NCBI RefSeq assembly: GCF_004745595.1
Contig: NZ_SRLH01000008.1
Coordinates: forward strand, 62,001-126,000
Source: Flavobacterium humi
Lineage (GTDB): Bacteria; Bacteroidota; Bacteroidia; Flavobacteriales; Flavobacteriaceae
Direction of reading: 5' to 3'
DNA length: 64,000 nt
Within the stretch, counting starts at the first letter, position 1. Each line of letters starts with the position of its first letter. Below, piece by piece: positions 16,674 through 25,372 of this stretch. Made by a program: the position numbers and the translations under genes. Below the pieces are notes generated by a model. The model saw only the letters and a program-made list of their open reading frames with translations, was not told the origin of the DNA and made no database searches.

Positions 16674-18833
16674 TTAAAGTATTTTAGCTTTGTTTTTTAG
16701 CGAAAGGCTGTATTGCAGCCCAAACACAAAAGTTCGCGGAGCGGCGGCGGTATAACTTGGTGCAGCTGTGGCGGTATTTCCTTTGGTTACATTATAGGCA
16801 TATAATTTGTCGGTGAGGTTCATCACATTGACATAACATTCGATTCCTTTCCAGCGGTAGCCCATCCTGGTGTTAAAAACAGTATATCCATTATATTTTA
16901 CCGTGTTGACCTGGTCTTCAAACCAACTTGAGGTCATTTGGCATTCTATGGAAGCCCTGAAATCAGGCAGCCATTTCGGGTAATAGTTCAGTTCTGAATT
17001 CCCAGTCCATTTCGGAGCGGAAGGCATTTCAAAACCATTTAAATCCCGGATTGGGTCTGAAGGTTTATCCGAAACCCTGAAATCAACAAAAGTATGCTGG
17101 GCCGTTGTGCCTCCGATGCGGAACTTCCATTGCTCGTTCATGCAATACTGCAGGGCAAATTCGATTCCTTTATGGCGTGTTTTCCCTGCAGATTGGTAAT
17201 CTGTGGAATTGTCGGGCTGACGGATGTTCAGCAATTCATTTTCCCCTTCCATATAATATAAGGAATACTCAATGCTGAGTTTGTGCTGAAGAAAATGCAA
17301 CCAGCCTCCTACTTCATAATTGTCAAATTTGGCCGGTTCCAGGTTATAATAAAACGCTGCCGGGTTTCCTGTATTCCCACCTGTCCCCGGTTTTGCCCGG
17401 AAAACAGATGTTAGCCCCGGTGGGGAAAATCCCTGTGAATAATTTCCGTAAAAGCCTGCAAAATCCAGCGGATTATAATTAGCTCCCCATTTGAACGTGA
17501 ACTGATCGTATTTTTTATCTCCTGAAGATTGATCGATGGTATTGGTATAATCCAGGCTCATATCATCGTAACGTGCTCCTGCTGTAAGTGTTACTTCCTG
17601 TAAAGGTTTGCAGCTTAACTGCACAAAGCCCGCTTTATTGTATATCCTGGCTTCGTAATCCGCTAATTTGATGTCCGGCCGTTCGGCGATGATCTCATAA
17701 CTGCTCACCGTTTGCCCTCCTGGGTTTAGGTTCGCCTTCAGGTCAATTTGGTAGGCATTGTAATCTACCGGGGAATAATCGAAAAGCCCACCGGCAACAA
17801 GCGTTGACTGCCAGAACCGGAACGATTGATTGTGCTGCCCAATAACGCCGTAACTTTTGAAATTATTGGAATTGATTTCGCCCTTGGCCGTAGTTTGCCC
17901 CGGTGTCCAACGAATCCCGTAAGAAGGGTTCTGTCCTAATTTATTGTTTCTTGTAAAAACCGTAAAAGAAGTATGGGCCTTTTCGTTCCAATCCTGCTCC
18001 AGGGTTATCTTGCTTCGCAGCGCATCCGATTTCCGGTACGTGAAATCAGTGGTACTTTTGTATGTGCGGTTGTAAAAATCACTTTCGTTGACACTTCCGG
18101 TCATATCCGAATAATATTTTCCATAAAAAAGAGTACTGGTTAATCGGGTCCTGGGACTAATTGCATAATCTACTCTGGCATTGATGTTGTCTTTATTATA
18201 ATCGGAGAATGTCATCCAGGAATCCTTTTGCAAGCTTGAAAGCCCTGCCACATAAAAACCTAATTTCCCAATAGTTGTTCCACCGGCGGCCTGAAATCTT
18301 TTATACCCGAATCCATCGGCCTGGATCCCCAATTTCAGTTCCGGCTCAAGAGATGGTTTTAAAGAAATCAGGTTGATTGCCCCGCCAACAGCTTCTGGTC
18401 CATACAGCGAGGAAACCGGTCCCTTTACCACTTCTATATTCTGAAGGTTGAATTGGTTTATTTCCAGGAGCGCGTTGTGGTTGAAGATGCCCATCGGCCT
18501 GATAGGCAACCCGTCTTCAAGGTATAAATAATACGCATTTGTATTCATAGGCTGCCGGATGGCCATCATATGCTGCTCGTTTCCTAAGTTGACCATCAAA
18601 ACCCCTGGCGCTTTGTTGATGATTTCGGAAACGGTGGTTGCTTTGGTTTCATTGATGCTTTTTTGTGAGATTTTAGAAATCGCGACCGGGACTTCTCTTC
18701 TGAGCGAAGCACCACGGCTGGCGGTTACCACAATATCATCTAATTGTTTTGTGCCGGCAGTATCTTTTCTTTGGGCATTTTGTCCATACGACATAGGCCC
18801 TAAAACCAACACGGCAAGGAATATTTTTTTCAT
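16674..18833 (-). CDS. TonB-dependent outer-membrane receptor
   Basis: Receptor of 719 residues with signal peptide MKKIFLAVLVLGPMSYGQ. The plug domain spans about 30-165 (KQLDDIVVTASRG, VPVAISKISQKSINETKA, IEVVKGPVSSLYGPEAVGGAINLI) and the barrel has the late motif YEVGGWLHFLQHKLSIEYSLYY and an aromatic-rich end (TFVFGLQYSLSL). It lacks the SusC N-terminal extension, so it is a classical receptor for a siderophore, metal complex or vitamin. It sits between a small cysteine-bearing protein and a PepSY membrane protein on the same strand, which favours iron or another metal. The substrate itself is not determined. Confidence 0.93.
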   Translation of the reverse strand: MKKIFLAVLVLGPMSYGQNAQRKDTAGTKQLDDIVVTASRGASLRREVPVAISKISQKSINETKATTVSEIINKAPGVLMVNLGNEQHMMAIRQPMNTNAYYLYLEDGLPIRPMGIFNHNALLEINQFNLQNIEVVKGPVSSLYGPEAVGGAINLISLKPSLEPELKLGIQADGFGYKRFQAAGGTTIGKLGFYVAGLSSLQKDSWMTFSDYNKDNINARVDYAISPRTRLTSTLFYGKYYSDMTGSVNESDFYNRTYKSTTDFTYRKSDALRSKITLEQDWNEKAHTSFTVFTRNNKLGQNPSYGIRWTPGQTTAKGEINSNNFKSYGVIGQHNQSFRFWQSTLVAGGLFDYSPVDYNAYQIDLKANLNPGGQTVSSYEIIAERPDIKLADYEARIYNKAGFVQLSCKPLQEVTLTAGARYDDMSLDYTNTIDQSSGDKKYDQFTFKWGANYNPLDFAGFYGNYSQGFSPPGLTSVFRAKPGTGGNTGNPAAFYYNLEPAKFDNYEVGGWLHFLQHKLSIEYSLYYMEGENELLNIRQPDNSTDYQSAGKTRHKGIEFALQYCMNEQWKFRIGGTTAQHTFVDFRVSDKPSDPIRDLNGFEMPSAPKWTGNSELNYYPKWLPDFRASIECQMTSSWFEDQVNTVKYNGYTVFNTRMGYRWKGIECYVNVMNLTDKLYAYNVTKGNTATAAPSYTAAAPRTFVFGLQYSLSLKNKAKIL

Positions 18834-18930
18834 CTTAAAAATTTAATTATTACATACTATCGCCTGACGACAAGAGTCAACAAGGCACACTCGGCTGGAA
18901 ATCAACCGAATTCAGAAAATAATACAATAA

Positions 18931-19299
18931 TTACGCAGTTGGCGGATGGAAAACGGCCTTACCGGCCTGATGGAAGTATAAATCCGGAGAATCGAAGTCA
19001 TTCTCTTTTTGGATTGGAAAATTTGGGTTTAGGATAACCACTGTGGCCCATTTTTCCAGGAACAAGACTTCAAATTCCTGTTGTGTATTCTTTTTATCCT
19101 GCGAAGTAGGGTTTTCTCCATCAGAAGCTTTGGCCAACTCTTTCATCAAATGGCATTTACCGTTACATTTAAGTTCGGGCTTGGCTTTGTTCTCACAAAG
19201 TTCCTTGGCAATATAATCGTAATGGAGAATGTATTCCAAAACCGGGAGGACCGGCTTGAGCACAAATAAGAATACTACTATTACAATTGCTTTCTTCAC
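18931..19299 (-). CDS. Small membrane-anchored cysteine/histidine protein at head of TonB-PepSY operon
   Basis: Product of 122 residues starting from GTG (MKKAIVIVVFLFVLKPVLPVLEY), with one N-terminal hydrophobic segment that may be an uncleaved anchor. Then come three cysteines (ELCENKAKPELKCNGKCHLM, including a CxxxCH cluster) and a C-terminus ending FHQAGKAVFHPPTA. Cysteine/histidine placement suggests metal or thiol chemistry in the periplasm; no family function is known to me. A TAAATTTG element ends 5 bases before the GTG, so the message may be leaderless. About 97 bp separate it from the TonB receptor, probably the same transcript. Confidence 0.75.
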   Translation of the reverse strand: MKKAIVIVVFLFVLKPVLPVLEYILHYDYIAKELCENKAKPELKCNGKCHLMKELAKASDGENPTSQDKKNTQQEFEVLFLEKWATVVILNPNFPIQKENDFDSPDLYFHQAGKAVFHPPTA

Positions 19300-19303
19300 G
19301 CCA

Positions 19304-19311
19304 CAAATTTA
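19304..19311 (-). promoter_or_regulatory. TAnnTTTG promoter element of the metal-uptake operon
   Basis: Minus-strand TAAATTTG, only 5 bases from the GTG start at 19299, implying a leaderless or nearly leaderless transcript. Confidence 0.55.
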
Positions 19312-19415
19312 CCCTTTAAAAAAATACTTCTACTAGGAAAAACACCCTTTTTTGAAAAACGGTTAAACTTTTTTGAAATCCCGCAGTCTTATATTCAAAT
19401 CATAAATCTGAAAAC

Positions 19416-19874
19416 ATGAAAAAAATCGCATTGGCAATCGTTCTCACTGCAGGACTTGCATTAAACGGAATCGCACAGGAAAAAAAATCAGCAGCAAAGG
19501 CTGATACTGAAAAAATGTCTGCTGAACAGCGAAATCAGCTGCAATTGAAAAAAATGACACTGGAACTGGACTTATCCGCTGCCCAACAAAAAGAAATGGC
19601 TACCCTTATTGCCGAGCAAAGCAGCAAACGAGAAGCCAAAATGGCTGAAATGAAGGCCGGAAAAGAAGCCAAAAAGGAATTAACCGCCAATGAAAAGTTC
19701 GAAATGCGCAACAAAATGCTGGACGAGCAAATTGAACATAAGGCAAAAATGAAAAAAATCCTAAGCAAGGAACAATTTGAAAAATGGGAAGACAACCATA
19801 AAAAAAGAAGCGGGCATATGCAGAGAATGAGAGGTGCCCACAGGCAAAAAGCGAACAAGGAAGTTTCGGAATAA
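19416..19874 (+). CDS. Small exported CpxP/Spy-like charged helical protein
   Basis: Product of 152 residues with a Sec signal (MKKIALAIVLTAGLALNGIAQ), then a very charged, Lys/Glu/Met-rich helical body (KMSAEQRNQLQLKKMTLELDLSAAQQKEM, LSKEQFEKWEDNHKKR). The pattern of short helices around L-x-x-x-Q elements resembles periplasmic LTXXQ/Spy-type proteins and DUF4890-like proteins of Bacteroidota, which act as stress chaperones or sensors; the assignment is tentative. It precedes a second small exported helical protein (19937) that has its own promoter. It is divergent from the metal operon. Confidence 0.8.
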   Translation: MKKIALAIVLTAGLALNGIAQEKKSAAKADTEKMSAEQRNQLQLKKMTLELDLSAAQQKEMATLIAEQSSKREAKMAEMKAGKEAKKELTANEKFEMRNKMLDEQIEHKAKMKKILSKEQFEKWEDNHKKRSGHMQRMRGAHRQKANKEVSE

Positions 19875-19875
19875 T

Positions 19876-19927
19876 TTTTGCTTATTTAAAAAAAATGTTT
19901 AGATTTGGATTCTATAACTAAACATTT
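19876..19927 (+). promoter_or_regulatory. Promoter TTTTG-N19-TAGATTTG overlapping a 10-bp inverted repeat
   Basis: TTTTG at 19876-19880 and TAGATTTG at 19900-19907 are spaced by 19 bp, a textbook Bacteroidota promoter for the gene at 19937. The -7 element begins inside the left arm of an inverted repeat (AAATGTTTAG at 19893-19902, complement at 19918-19927), so the palindrome covers both -7 and the start site. It could be an operator or a weak terminator for the upstream gene. Confidence 0.65.
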
Positions 19928-19936
19928 CAGACTATT

Positions 19937-20275
19937 ATGAAAAAACTATTACCAATACTTATGATGCTTTTCGCATTTTCTTTCGGGGCAAATGCACAAC
20001 AAGCAAAAGAAAGAAAGCCATTCCCTGAAGAAAAAGCAAAACAGGAGACTTTCGAATTAAGTAAAGCAGTAGAAGTTGACGGAGCAACACAACAAGCTTT
20101 ATTCCAACTTTTCCTAAAAAAGCACAAAGATTTAGATAATGAAAATGTTAAATTAACAGAAGCTGACAAACAGCAATTATCTAGTATTATCGATGCAAAA
20201 TTAAGAGCCACTTTATCTGACGATCAAATTCAAAAATTACAGTCAGTTGGTTTGTATGAAAAATTAATCCACTAA
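19937..20275 (+). CDS. Small exported helical protein of unknown function
   Basis: Product of 112 residues with a signal peptide (MKKLLPILMMLFAFSFGANAQ) and a short helical domain (ETFELSKAVEVDGATQQALFQLFLKKHKDL, LTEADKQQLSSIIDAKLRATLSDDQIQKL). The D-x-Q-I-x-K-L end recalls the helical repeats of Spy/LTXXQ-like proteins, so it may be a distant sibling of the gene at 19416. Codons are AT-rich and simple, suggesting good expression. A strong terminator follows at 20296. Confidence 0.8.
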   Translation: MKKLLPILMMLFAFSFGANAQQAKERKPFPEEKAKQETFELSKAVEVDGATQQALFQLFLKKHKDLDNENVKLTEADKQQLSSIIDAKLRATLSDDQIQKLQSVGLYEKLIH

Positions 20276-20295
20276 GATTAATTGCATAAAAAAAT

Positions 20296-20322
20296 AAAAG
20301 CTCACTTGAACGGTGAGCTTTT
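20296..20322. terminator. Terminator between 19937 gene and hemL
   Basis: A 10-bp stem (20296-20305 with 20313-20322, AAAAGCTCAC and complement) with a 7-base loop, flanked by A- and T-runs, works for both converging genes. Confidence 0.88.
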
Positions 20323-20326
20323 TTAT

Positions 20327-21613
20327 TTATAAATCTTTGGAGACTTTGTCAATGGCATTAATGGTAAAATCCAGGTCTTCATAAGTCAATGCATCGGTTA
20401 TAAACCAGGTCTCATAAGCCGATGGTGCAATGTAAACCCCTTCTTTCAACAGGCCATGGAAGAACTTTTTAAAAGTATCGTTATCCCCGTTTTTGGCCGA
20501 ATTAAAATCGAAAACCGGATTAGCATCAAAATGCACCGAAATCATAGACCCTACCCTGTTTATCGTATGGATGATCTTATTGTTGTTTAAAACCTTGGCG
20601 ATTCCTTTTTCCAGATACGCTGTTTTTTCTTCTAACCTTGAGAAAATGGCCTTATCCGAATGCAGCGACTGCAACATCGCCAAACCTGCAGCCATGGCCA
20701 ACGGATTTCCTGACAATGTCCCGGCCTGGTATACCGGCCCAAGCGGCGCAAGGTAATTCATAATTTCATTTCGGGCAGCAAAAGCGCCTACCGGCAACCC
20801 GCCTCCGATCACTTTTCCAAAACAAGCGATATCTGCTTTGATGCCCAGCAATTCCTGAGCTCCTCCAGATGCCAAACGGAAACCCGTCATGACTTCATCA
20901 AAAATCAAAAGGGTATTATTATCGTCACAAAGTTGTCTCAAACCTTCAAGAAAACCTTCTTTTGGCGGAATGCAACCCATGTTACCCGCAACCGGTTCGA
21001 TTATGATAGCGGCAATTTCATCTTTATTGGCTTCAAACAACGAGGCTACATTGGCTAAATCATTATAATTGGCCAACAACGTGTCTTTAGCTGTTCCAGC
21101 CGTAACGCCAGGGCTGTTTGGTGAACCAAAGGTAATCGCACCGCTTCCCGCCTGGATCAGGAATGAATCGGAATGGCCGTGGTAACACCCTGCAAATTTG
21201 ATGATTTTATCTCTTTTGGTATAGCCACGCGCCAGGCGGATAGCACTCATGCAGGCTTCTGTACCGGAATTGACAAAACGGATCTTATCGATGTTCGGAA
21301 CCATAGAAACTGCTAAAGCGGCAATTTCCGTTTCCAAAGCGGTTGGCATCCCAAAGGATGTCCCCAGTTTTGCTTTTTCAACCAGTGCATTGACAACCGG
21401 TTCGTAAGCATGGCCCAAAATCATAGGTCCCCAGGAATTAATATAATCGATTAGTTTGTTCCCATCTTCATCAAACAGGTAGGCGCCTTTGGCACTTTTA
21501 ACAAAAATTGGCGTTCCACCAACTGATTTGAATGCTCTTACCGGCGAATTGACTCCGCCCGGAATTACTTTTTCAGCTTCGGCAAAAAGCTGACTGCTTC
21601 TTTGGTATAACAT
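20327..21613 (-). CDS. hemL: Glutamate-1-semialdehyde 2,1-aminomutase
   Basis: PLP enzyme that converts glutamate-1-semialdehyde to 5-aminolevulinate in the C5 route of tetrapyrrole synthesis. The 428-residue length is normal. Visible landmarks are the N-terminal [17 protein letters not shown], the cofactor loop [16 protein letters not shown], the FDEVMTGFR acid motif and PLP lysine K267 in [15 protein letters not shown]. It begins 8 bases after the stop of the glucosaminidase gene, so it is the last gene of a three-gene operon whose members have no obvious common pathway. Confidence 0.97.
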   Translation of the reverse strand: MLYQRSSQLFAEAEKVIPGGVNSPVRAFKSVGGTPIFVKSAKGAYLFDEDGNKLIDYINSWGPMILGHAYEPVVNALVEKAKLGTSFGMPTALETEIAALAVSMVPNIDKIRFVNSGTEACMSAIRLARGYTKRDKIIKFAGCYHGHSDSFLIQAGSGAITFGSPNSPGVTAGTAKDTLLANYNDLANVASLFEANKDEIAAIIIEPVAGNMGCIPPKEGFLEGLRQLCDDNNTLLIFDEVMTGFRLASGGAQELLGIKADIACFGKVIGGGLPVGAFAARNEIMNYLAPLGPVYQAGTLSGNPLAMAAGLAMLQSLHSDKAIFSRLEEKTAYLEKGIAKVLNNNKIIHTINRVGSMISVHFDANPVFDFNSAKNGDNDTFKKFFHGLLKEGVYIAPSAYETWFITDALTYEDLDFTINAIDKVSKDL

Positions 21614-21621
21614 GATTTATT

Positions 21622-22491
21622 TTATCTGATTATAAGTATCTGCCCGATGGAAATAGCATTGTCGGACAGGTTGTTTTTATTTTTTAAAACCTCAATCGGT
21701 ATATTGTATTTTTTAGAAATCGAATATAAAGTATCTCCCTGGCTTACAACATGTTGATCTGCAGAAGGTGCTTTTGACGCTTCCGGCCTGACTTCTGCTT
21801 TAGGTTTAGCCTGATAGGCAATCCCCAGTGCTTCGGCATCATATTGTTGTAATTGGTATCTTTCGATAAGCCCTATCAATTTGTCCGGATATTTCGGATC
21901 TGTAGCATAACCTGCTTTTTTCAGTCCTTTTGCCCAGCCTTTATAATCGTCTTTTGGTAATTTAAACAAGGACGCGTACCATGGCCGGCTGGTTAAAAAA
22001 AACGAGTGGTCTCGGTAGGATTCTTCTGCGTGCTCATATTTCCTGAAACATTCCTGCAGGCTGTCATCATCATACCTAACATAAGGCCCTGTCCATTCCT
22101 TGTGGCATTTTATCCCGAAATGATTATTAGCCAAGCCGCACAACATCCCGGTTCCTGCTCCGGATTCGAGTATGCCCTGGGCCAGCGTGATACTTGCCGG
22201 AATTCCGTGCTTTACCATATTTTCTTTTGCCACACCTTTGAATTGATTGATATAAGCCAGCACAACTTCTGTAGTTACTTTTATTTTTGAGGTAGCTTCC
22301 AGCAGTTCGATCTTCTCTTTTTTCTCATCAATAACAACGGCAGTAGGACTTTCAACTTTATGCTTATAAGGCTTACTTTGTGAAGTTGCCACTTTTACAG
22401 TTGGTTTTTTAGTACTTTTAATTTTTGATTTTGCAGTACCGCAACCTATCAGTGCCGATAGTAATAAAAGTGCAATTAGTTTATTCATCAA
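21622..22491 (-). CDS. Glucosaminidase-LysM lipoprotein (peptidoglycan hydrolase)
   Basis: Lipoprotein of 289 residues (signal MMNKLIALLLLSALIGC) that should cut N-acetylglucosaminyl bonds in peptidoglycan. The glucosaminidase (Glyco_hydro_73-like) domain spans about 75-215, with ASITLAQGILESGAG holding the likely catalytic E109 and the family motifs NNHFGIKCHKEW and YRDHSFFLTSR-x-WY. A single LysM domain at about 243-289 (HVVSQGDTLYSISKKYNI) would bind glycan. The start overlaps the end of the upstream ACC-deaminase-like gene by 11 bases; the first two ATGs are adjacent and either may be used. Confidence 0.93.
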   Translation of the reverse strand: MMNKLIALLLLSALIGCGTAKSKIKSTKKPTVKVATSQSKPYKHKVESPTAVVIDEKKEKIELLEATSKIKVTTEVVLAYINQFKGVAKENMVKHGIPASITLAQGILESGAGTGMLCGLANNHFGIKCHKEWTGPYVRYDDDSLQECFRKYEHAEESYRDHSFFLTSRPWYASLFKLPKDDYKGWAKGLKKAGYATDPKYPDKLIGLIERYQLQQYDAEALGIAYQAKPKAEVRPEASKAPSADQHVVSQGDTLYSISKKYNIPIEVLKNKNNLSDNAISIGQILIIR

Positions 22492-23383
22492 ATAGTATTT
22501 TAGTCATTTTTTTCTTCTCCAACATCTGGTTCATACCCCGGATGCCCTGCAAACCGCCCGTGTGGATCATCAGTATTTTTGAATGTTCCGTAAAATATCC
22601 CTTTTGGATCAAATCCATAACGCCAAAAACCATTTTCCCAGTATAAACAGGATCTAAGGGTATGCCCGTTTGCTCATAAAACCGATTGATGAAACCAATC
22701 AATTCCGGCGTTACTTTCCCATAACCTCCAAAATGATAGTCCGTACAGAGTTCCCAATGCTGATTTTTTGCAAACTTACGAATTTCATCAGTTAAAAAAT
22801 CACCTTTTAACGCAGGAAAACCAATAACTTTTTGATGTGGCCCGGCACTGTTTATAATTCCTGAAATGGTTCCTCCCGTCCCTACGGCGCAACAAATGAT
22901 ATCGAAACCGGCATCTTCTTCAGTTAAAATCTCCTCACATCCTTTTATGGCCAGTGCATTGGTACCGCCTTCCGGCAGAAGGTAATGCCTGCCGTATTTT
23001 TTTTCTACATCGGAAATAAAAGCCGCCGAGTCTTTCTCCTGATAAGCACTGCGTGAGACAAACTCAAATTGCATGCCGCATTTTTGGGCAAAAGACAATG
23101 TCGGGTTTTCTTCGATTTTGGCAGAAAGCTCTTCGCCCCGGATAATCCCGACGCATTCCATTTTGGCCTCCTGGCAGGCAAACGCAACAGCGGCAATATG
23201 GTTTGAAAAAGCCCCGCCGAAAGTAACCAGCCTTTCATACCCGAGCTCCCCGGCTTTTTCCAGGTTGTATTTTAATTTCCTGAATTTATTGCCTGATACA
23301 AATGGATGCAGCAAATCTTCCCGTTTTACAGATAAGGTAATCTGGCTGTTGCCGAGTTTTATATTTTGATTGTATACTTCCAT
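22481..23383 (-). CDS. 1-aminocyclopropane-1-carboxylate deaminase/D-cysteine desulfhydrase family protein
   Basis: Fold-type II PLP enzyme of 300 residues. Family members either open ACC to 2-oxobutyrate and ammonia or break down D-cysteine; the sequence alone does not decide. Visible: KREDLLHPFVSGNKFRKLKYNL with the PLP lysine in GNKFRKL (probably K36), TFGGAFSNHIAAVA, and CCAVGTGGTISGII as phosphate loop. Start 23383 is preferred to an in-frame TTG at 23395 because the latter lies inside the -7 element. First gene of the operon with the glucosaminidase (overlap) and hemL. Confidence 0.9.
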   Translation of the reverse strand: MEVYNQNIKLGNSQITLSVKREDLLHPFVSGNKFRKLKYNLEKAGELGYERLVTFGGAFSNHIAAVAFACQEAKMECVGIIRGEELSAKIEENPTLSFAQKCGMQFEFVSRSAYQEKDSAAFISDVEKKYGRHYLLPEGGTNALAIKGCEEILTEEDAGFDIICCAVGTGGTISGIINSAGPHQKVIGFPALKGDFLTDEIRKFAKNQHWELCTDYHFGGYGKVTPELIGFINRFYEQTGIPLDPVYTGKMVFGVMDLIQKGYFTEHSKILMIHTGGLQGIRGMNQMLEKKKMTKILFDE

Positions 23384-23392
23384 TGACTTATG

Positions 23393-23400
23393 CAAAAATA
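23393..23400 (-). promoter_or_regulatory. TAnnTTTG promoter element of the ACC deaminase-glucosaminidase-hemL operon
   Basis: Minus-strand TATTTTTG ends 10 bases from the ATG at 23383, so the leader is only a few bases or absent. Confidence 0.6.
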
Positions 23401-23413
23401 CATTAAATCAAAA

Positions 23414-23433
23414 AAGCAGTCCGAAGACTGCTT
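23414..23433 (-). terminator. Terminator of the T9SS gene at 23456
   Basis: An 8-bp stem (23414-23421 with 23426-23433, AAGCAGTC/GACTGCTT) with a 4-base loop is followed on the minus strand by T's. It sits directly upstream of the next operon's promoter. Confidence 0.8.
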
Positions 23434-23455
23434 AAAAAATTAGGATTGTTTTTTA

Positions 23456-25285
23456 TTATTTTATTCCCTTGATCGTGATTTTTTGGGTAACCTCCCTATT
23501 ATCTTCGGTGATAAGTTTTACGATATAGATTCCTTCACTCAATCCTGAGGTGCTGAATTCGTAATCCGGGTTAGCGCCCAGGTCTTTTTTCGAAAAGATT
23601 ATTTTTCCTGAAATATCATACAAATAGCAAGATTCCAAAGCGATGACATTCGGGTTTTTAATTATTAATGTATAAGAGGCATTGTCTTCAAAGATTTTAA
23701 AATTAGCCGCTATAGCATCATCGGTGGAAAGCGTTGTGTCCTGAAGCGTGATCTCAAAACGGTTATTGCTTACTCCCGCCGGAAGGGAAAGCTGGAATTC
23801 GGTATTTTTTATATCATGGTATAATCCTGTCACCTTATCGTGAAGGAAAACCTGCGACACATCATGAAGGTTATCCAAAGAAGCCACCTGAATCTTAAAA
23901 ACTGCAGCAGTATTGTTTTTGAAGCCGACAGGGAATACTTTATCCATTGCAAAGTTTGTGGCAGAATGCATATATTCGGTGTTATTCAAAAATAAATACA
24001 TATCGTACGGCAAGTTGGAAGCAATATCACCGGATTTCGAATCGGCCTTATCCAACCCGTCCACGGCATTTGGTGTAAAAACCAATGCGATCTGGCGAAC
24101 AGCCCTGCCGTTAAGAGAAGCATTTATCCGGATGGATGGTGTTATCGCTTTACTGATCTGAGTGTAATCAATACCGGCAACATTTGGGATTGCTTCGTAA
24201 TTTCCTGCAGTATCATCTTCATTTGCATTTCTTTCAAATTGGGAATTATTTGGAATCCCTTCTCTCCTATATACCCGATGCGTATTTTTTATCTGGACAT
24301 TCCCTCCTGAAATCCCTCTTAACATAAAACCTTGCCCGATTGGAGCAAATCTTCTTTGATACATGTTCATCGGTGTAGAATAAACCGGCCCTTGAGTACC
24401 ACCTCCTGTATAAGTATAGAAAGTTGCCGGCGTATATACATTGGTGGCTCCGTTGTAAACCCCATATCCTCCCCTGTATTGTTCCGCATAATGGGAATTG
24501 ACTGTTTTATCGTGTTCCCAATACAAAGCAGTTCCATCACAAAGCGACGTATTGGTAGGATCCGTCAAAAGCAATTGCATGTCAATGGCACTTGGATAAG
24601 GATTACCGGTCAAAGTCATTGTTCCGTTTGTTACCGGGACGTTGATAGTTCCATCGTTTGGCTTACCCCTGAAATCATATCGTTGGGCACTTCCTGAATT
24701 ATTGGAACCTGCTCCGGAAAAAGGTATCGTACTATCCGAACCACTCGTCCCTTTCATTGTAAAACCTTGCCCGGCACCAATCGTGGAAGCAGCATTAACA
24801 TAAATCCAGTCATTATAAGTGGTTCCTGCCGAATACCTGTAAATCCATCGGGCGGCAATTGACAAAGCTCCGGTTCCTGAAGTTCCGTTAGGGTTGCTGC
24901 TTGGCAAAATGGTTGCTGCAGTAGTGGCTGTCGCTGTTATCGGCACACCTAGTTGCGGGATCCCGAAAGGAGAATTCCCGGCTGCCGCCAAAGCTCCTCC
25001 TACAGGCGAACACCAATAGTTATATTGAAAATTATTAGTACTTCCTTCCTGGAAAACAGACAGGCTTCCCGTTCCTTTATTGATACCGGAACCTGTTGTC
25101 CCTTGCAATAATTGACCGTTGTTACGCAAATAAATAGTACTGTTTGCACTATTTAGTTCGACATCCTGTTTTACATAGACCATTTCGTCATTTACGTACA
25201 TATACGAATTGGGTCCTACATACAATTGTGCATTGGCATAAATACAGCCAATAAAAAACATGACAAGGGTGTAAATGGGTTTCAT
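23456..25285 (-). CDS. Secreted T9SS type A sorting-domain protein, module shared with the next two genes
   Basis: Product of 609 residues: signal peptide MKPIYTLVMFFIGCIYANAQ, then LYVGPNSYMYVNDEMVYVKQDVEL. Residues about 85-330 contain the module pattern FQYNYWCSPVGG, GQGFTMKG, RGKPNDGTINVPV, LTGNPYPSAIDMQLLL and FAPIGQGFMLRG, also found in the giant proteins at 25809 and 30946. The C-terminus (SCYLYDISGKIIFSKK to IYIVKLITEDNREVTQKITIKGIK) is a type A T9SS sorting domain, so the protein should be exported across the outer membrane and anchored or released. Function unknown; probably an adhesin-like surface protein. It is divergent from the giant pair. Confidence 0.85.
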   Translation of the reverse strand: MKPIYTLVMFFIGCIYANAQLYVGPNSYMYVNDEMVYVKQDVELNSANSTIYLRNNGQLLQGTTGSGINKGTGSLSVFQEGSTNNFQYNYWCSPVGGALAAAGNSPFGIPQLGVPITATATTAATILPSSNPNGTSGTGALSIAARWIYRYSAGTTYNDWIYVNAASTIGAGQGFTMKGTSGSDSTIPFSGAGSNNSGSAQRYDFRGKPNDGTINVPVTNGTMTLTGNPYPSAIDMQLLLTDPTNTSLCDGTALYWEHDKTVNSHYAEQYRGGYGVYNGATNVYTPATFYTYTGGGTQGPVYSTPMNMYQRRFAPIGQGFMLRGISGGNVQIKNTHRVYRREGIPNNSQFERNANEDDTAGNYEAIPNVAGIDYTQISKAITPSIRINASLNGRAVRQIALVFTPNAVDGLDKADSKSGDIASNLPYDMYLFLNNTEYMHSATNFAMDKVFPVGFKNNTAAVFKIQVASLDNLHDVSQVFLHDKVTGLYHDIKNTEFQLSLPAGVSNNRFEITLQDTTLSTDDAIAANFKIFEDNASYTLIIKNPNVIALESCYLYDISGKIIFSKKDLGANPDYEFSTSGLSEGIYIVKLITEDNREVTQKITIKGIK

Positions 25286-25310
25286 AAGTTTCGGATTTTA
25301 ACTTTAAAAA

Positions 25311-25330
25311 TAATCAAAATAGTTTGATTA
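25311..25330. promoter_or_regulatory. Perfect 8-bp inverted repeat in the leader of the T9SS gene at 23456
   Basis: TAATCAAA-ATAG-TTTGATTA lies between the candidate -7 element (25365-25372, minus TATATTTG) and the start codon at 25285. It could be an operator or a leader hairpin. Confidence 0.5.
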
Positions 25331-25364
25331 TCAAAGTAATTGTCTTACAAAATTAAAGGCTTGT

Positions 25365-25372
25365 CAAATATA
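25365..25372 (-). promoter_or_regulatory. TAnnTTTG promoter element for the T9SS gene at 23456
   Basis: Minus-strand TATATTTG, implying a leader of about 70 bases that includes the 25311-25330 palindrome. Confidence 0.5.
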
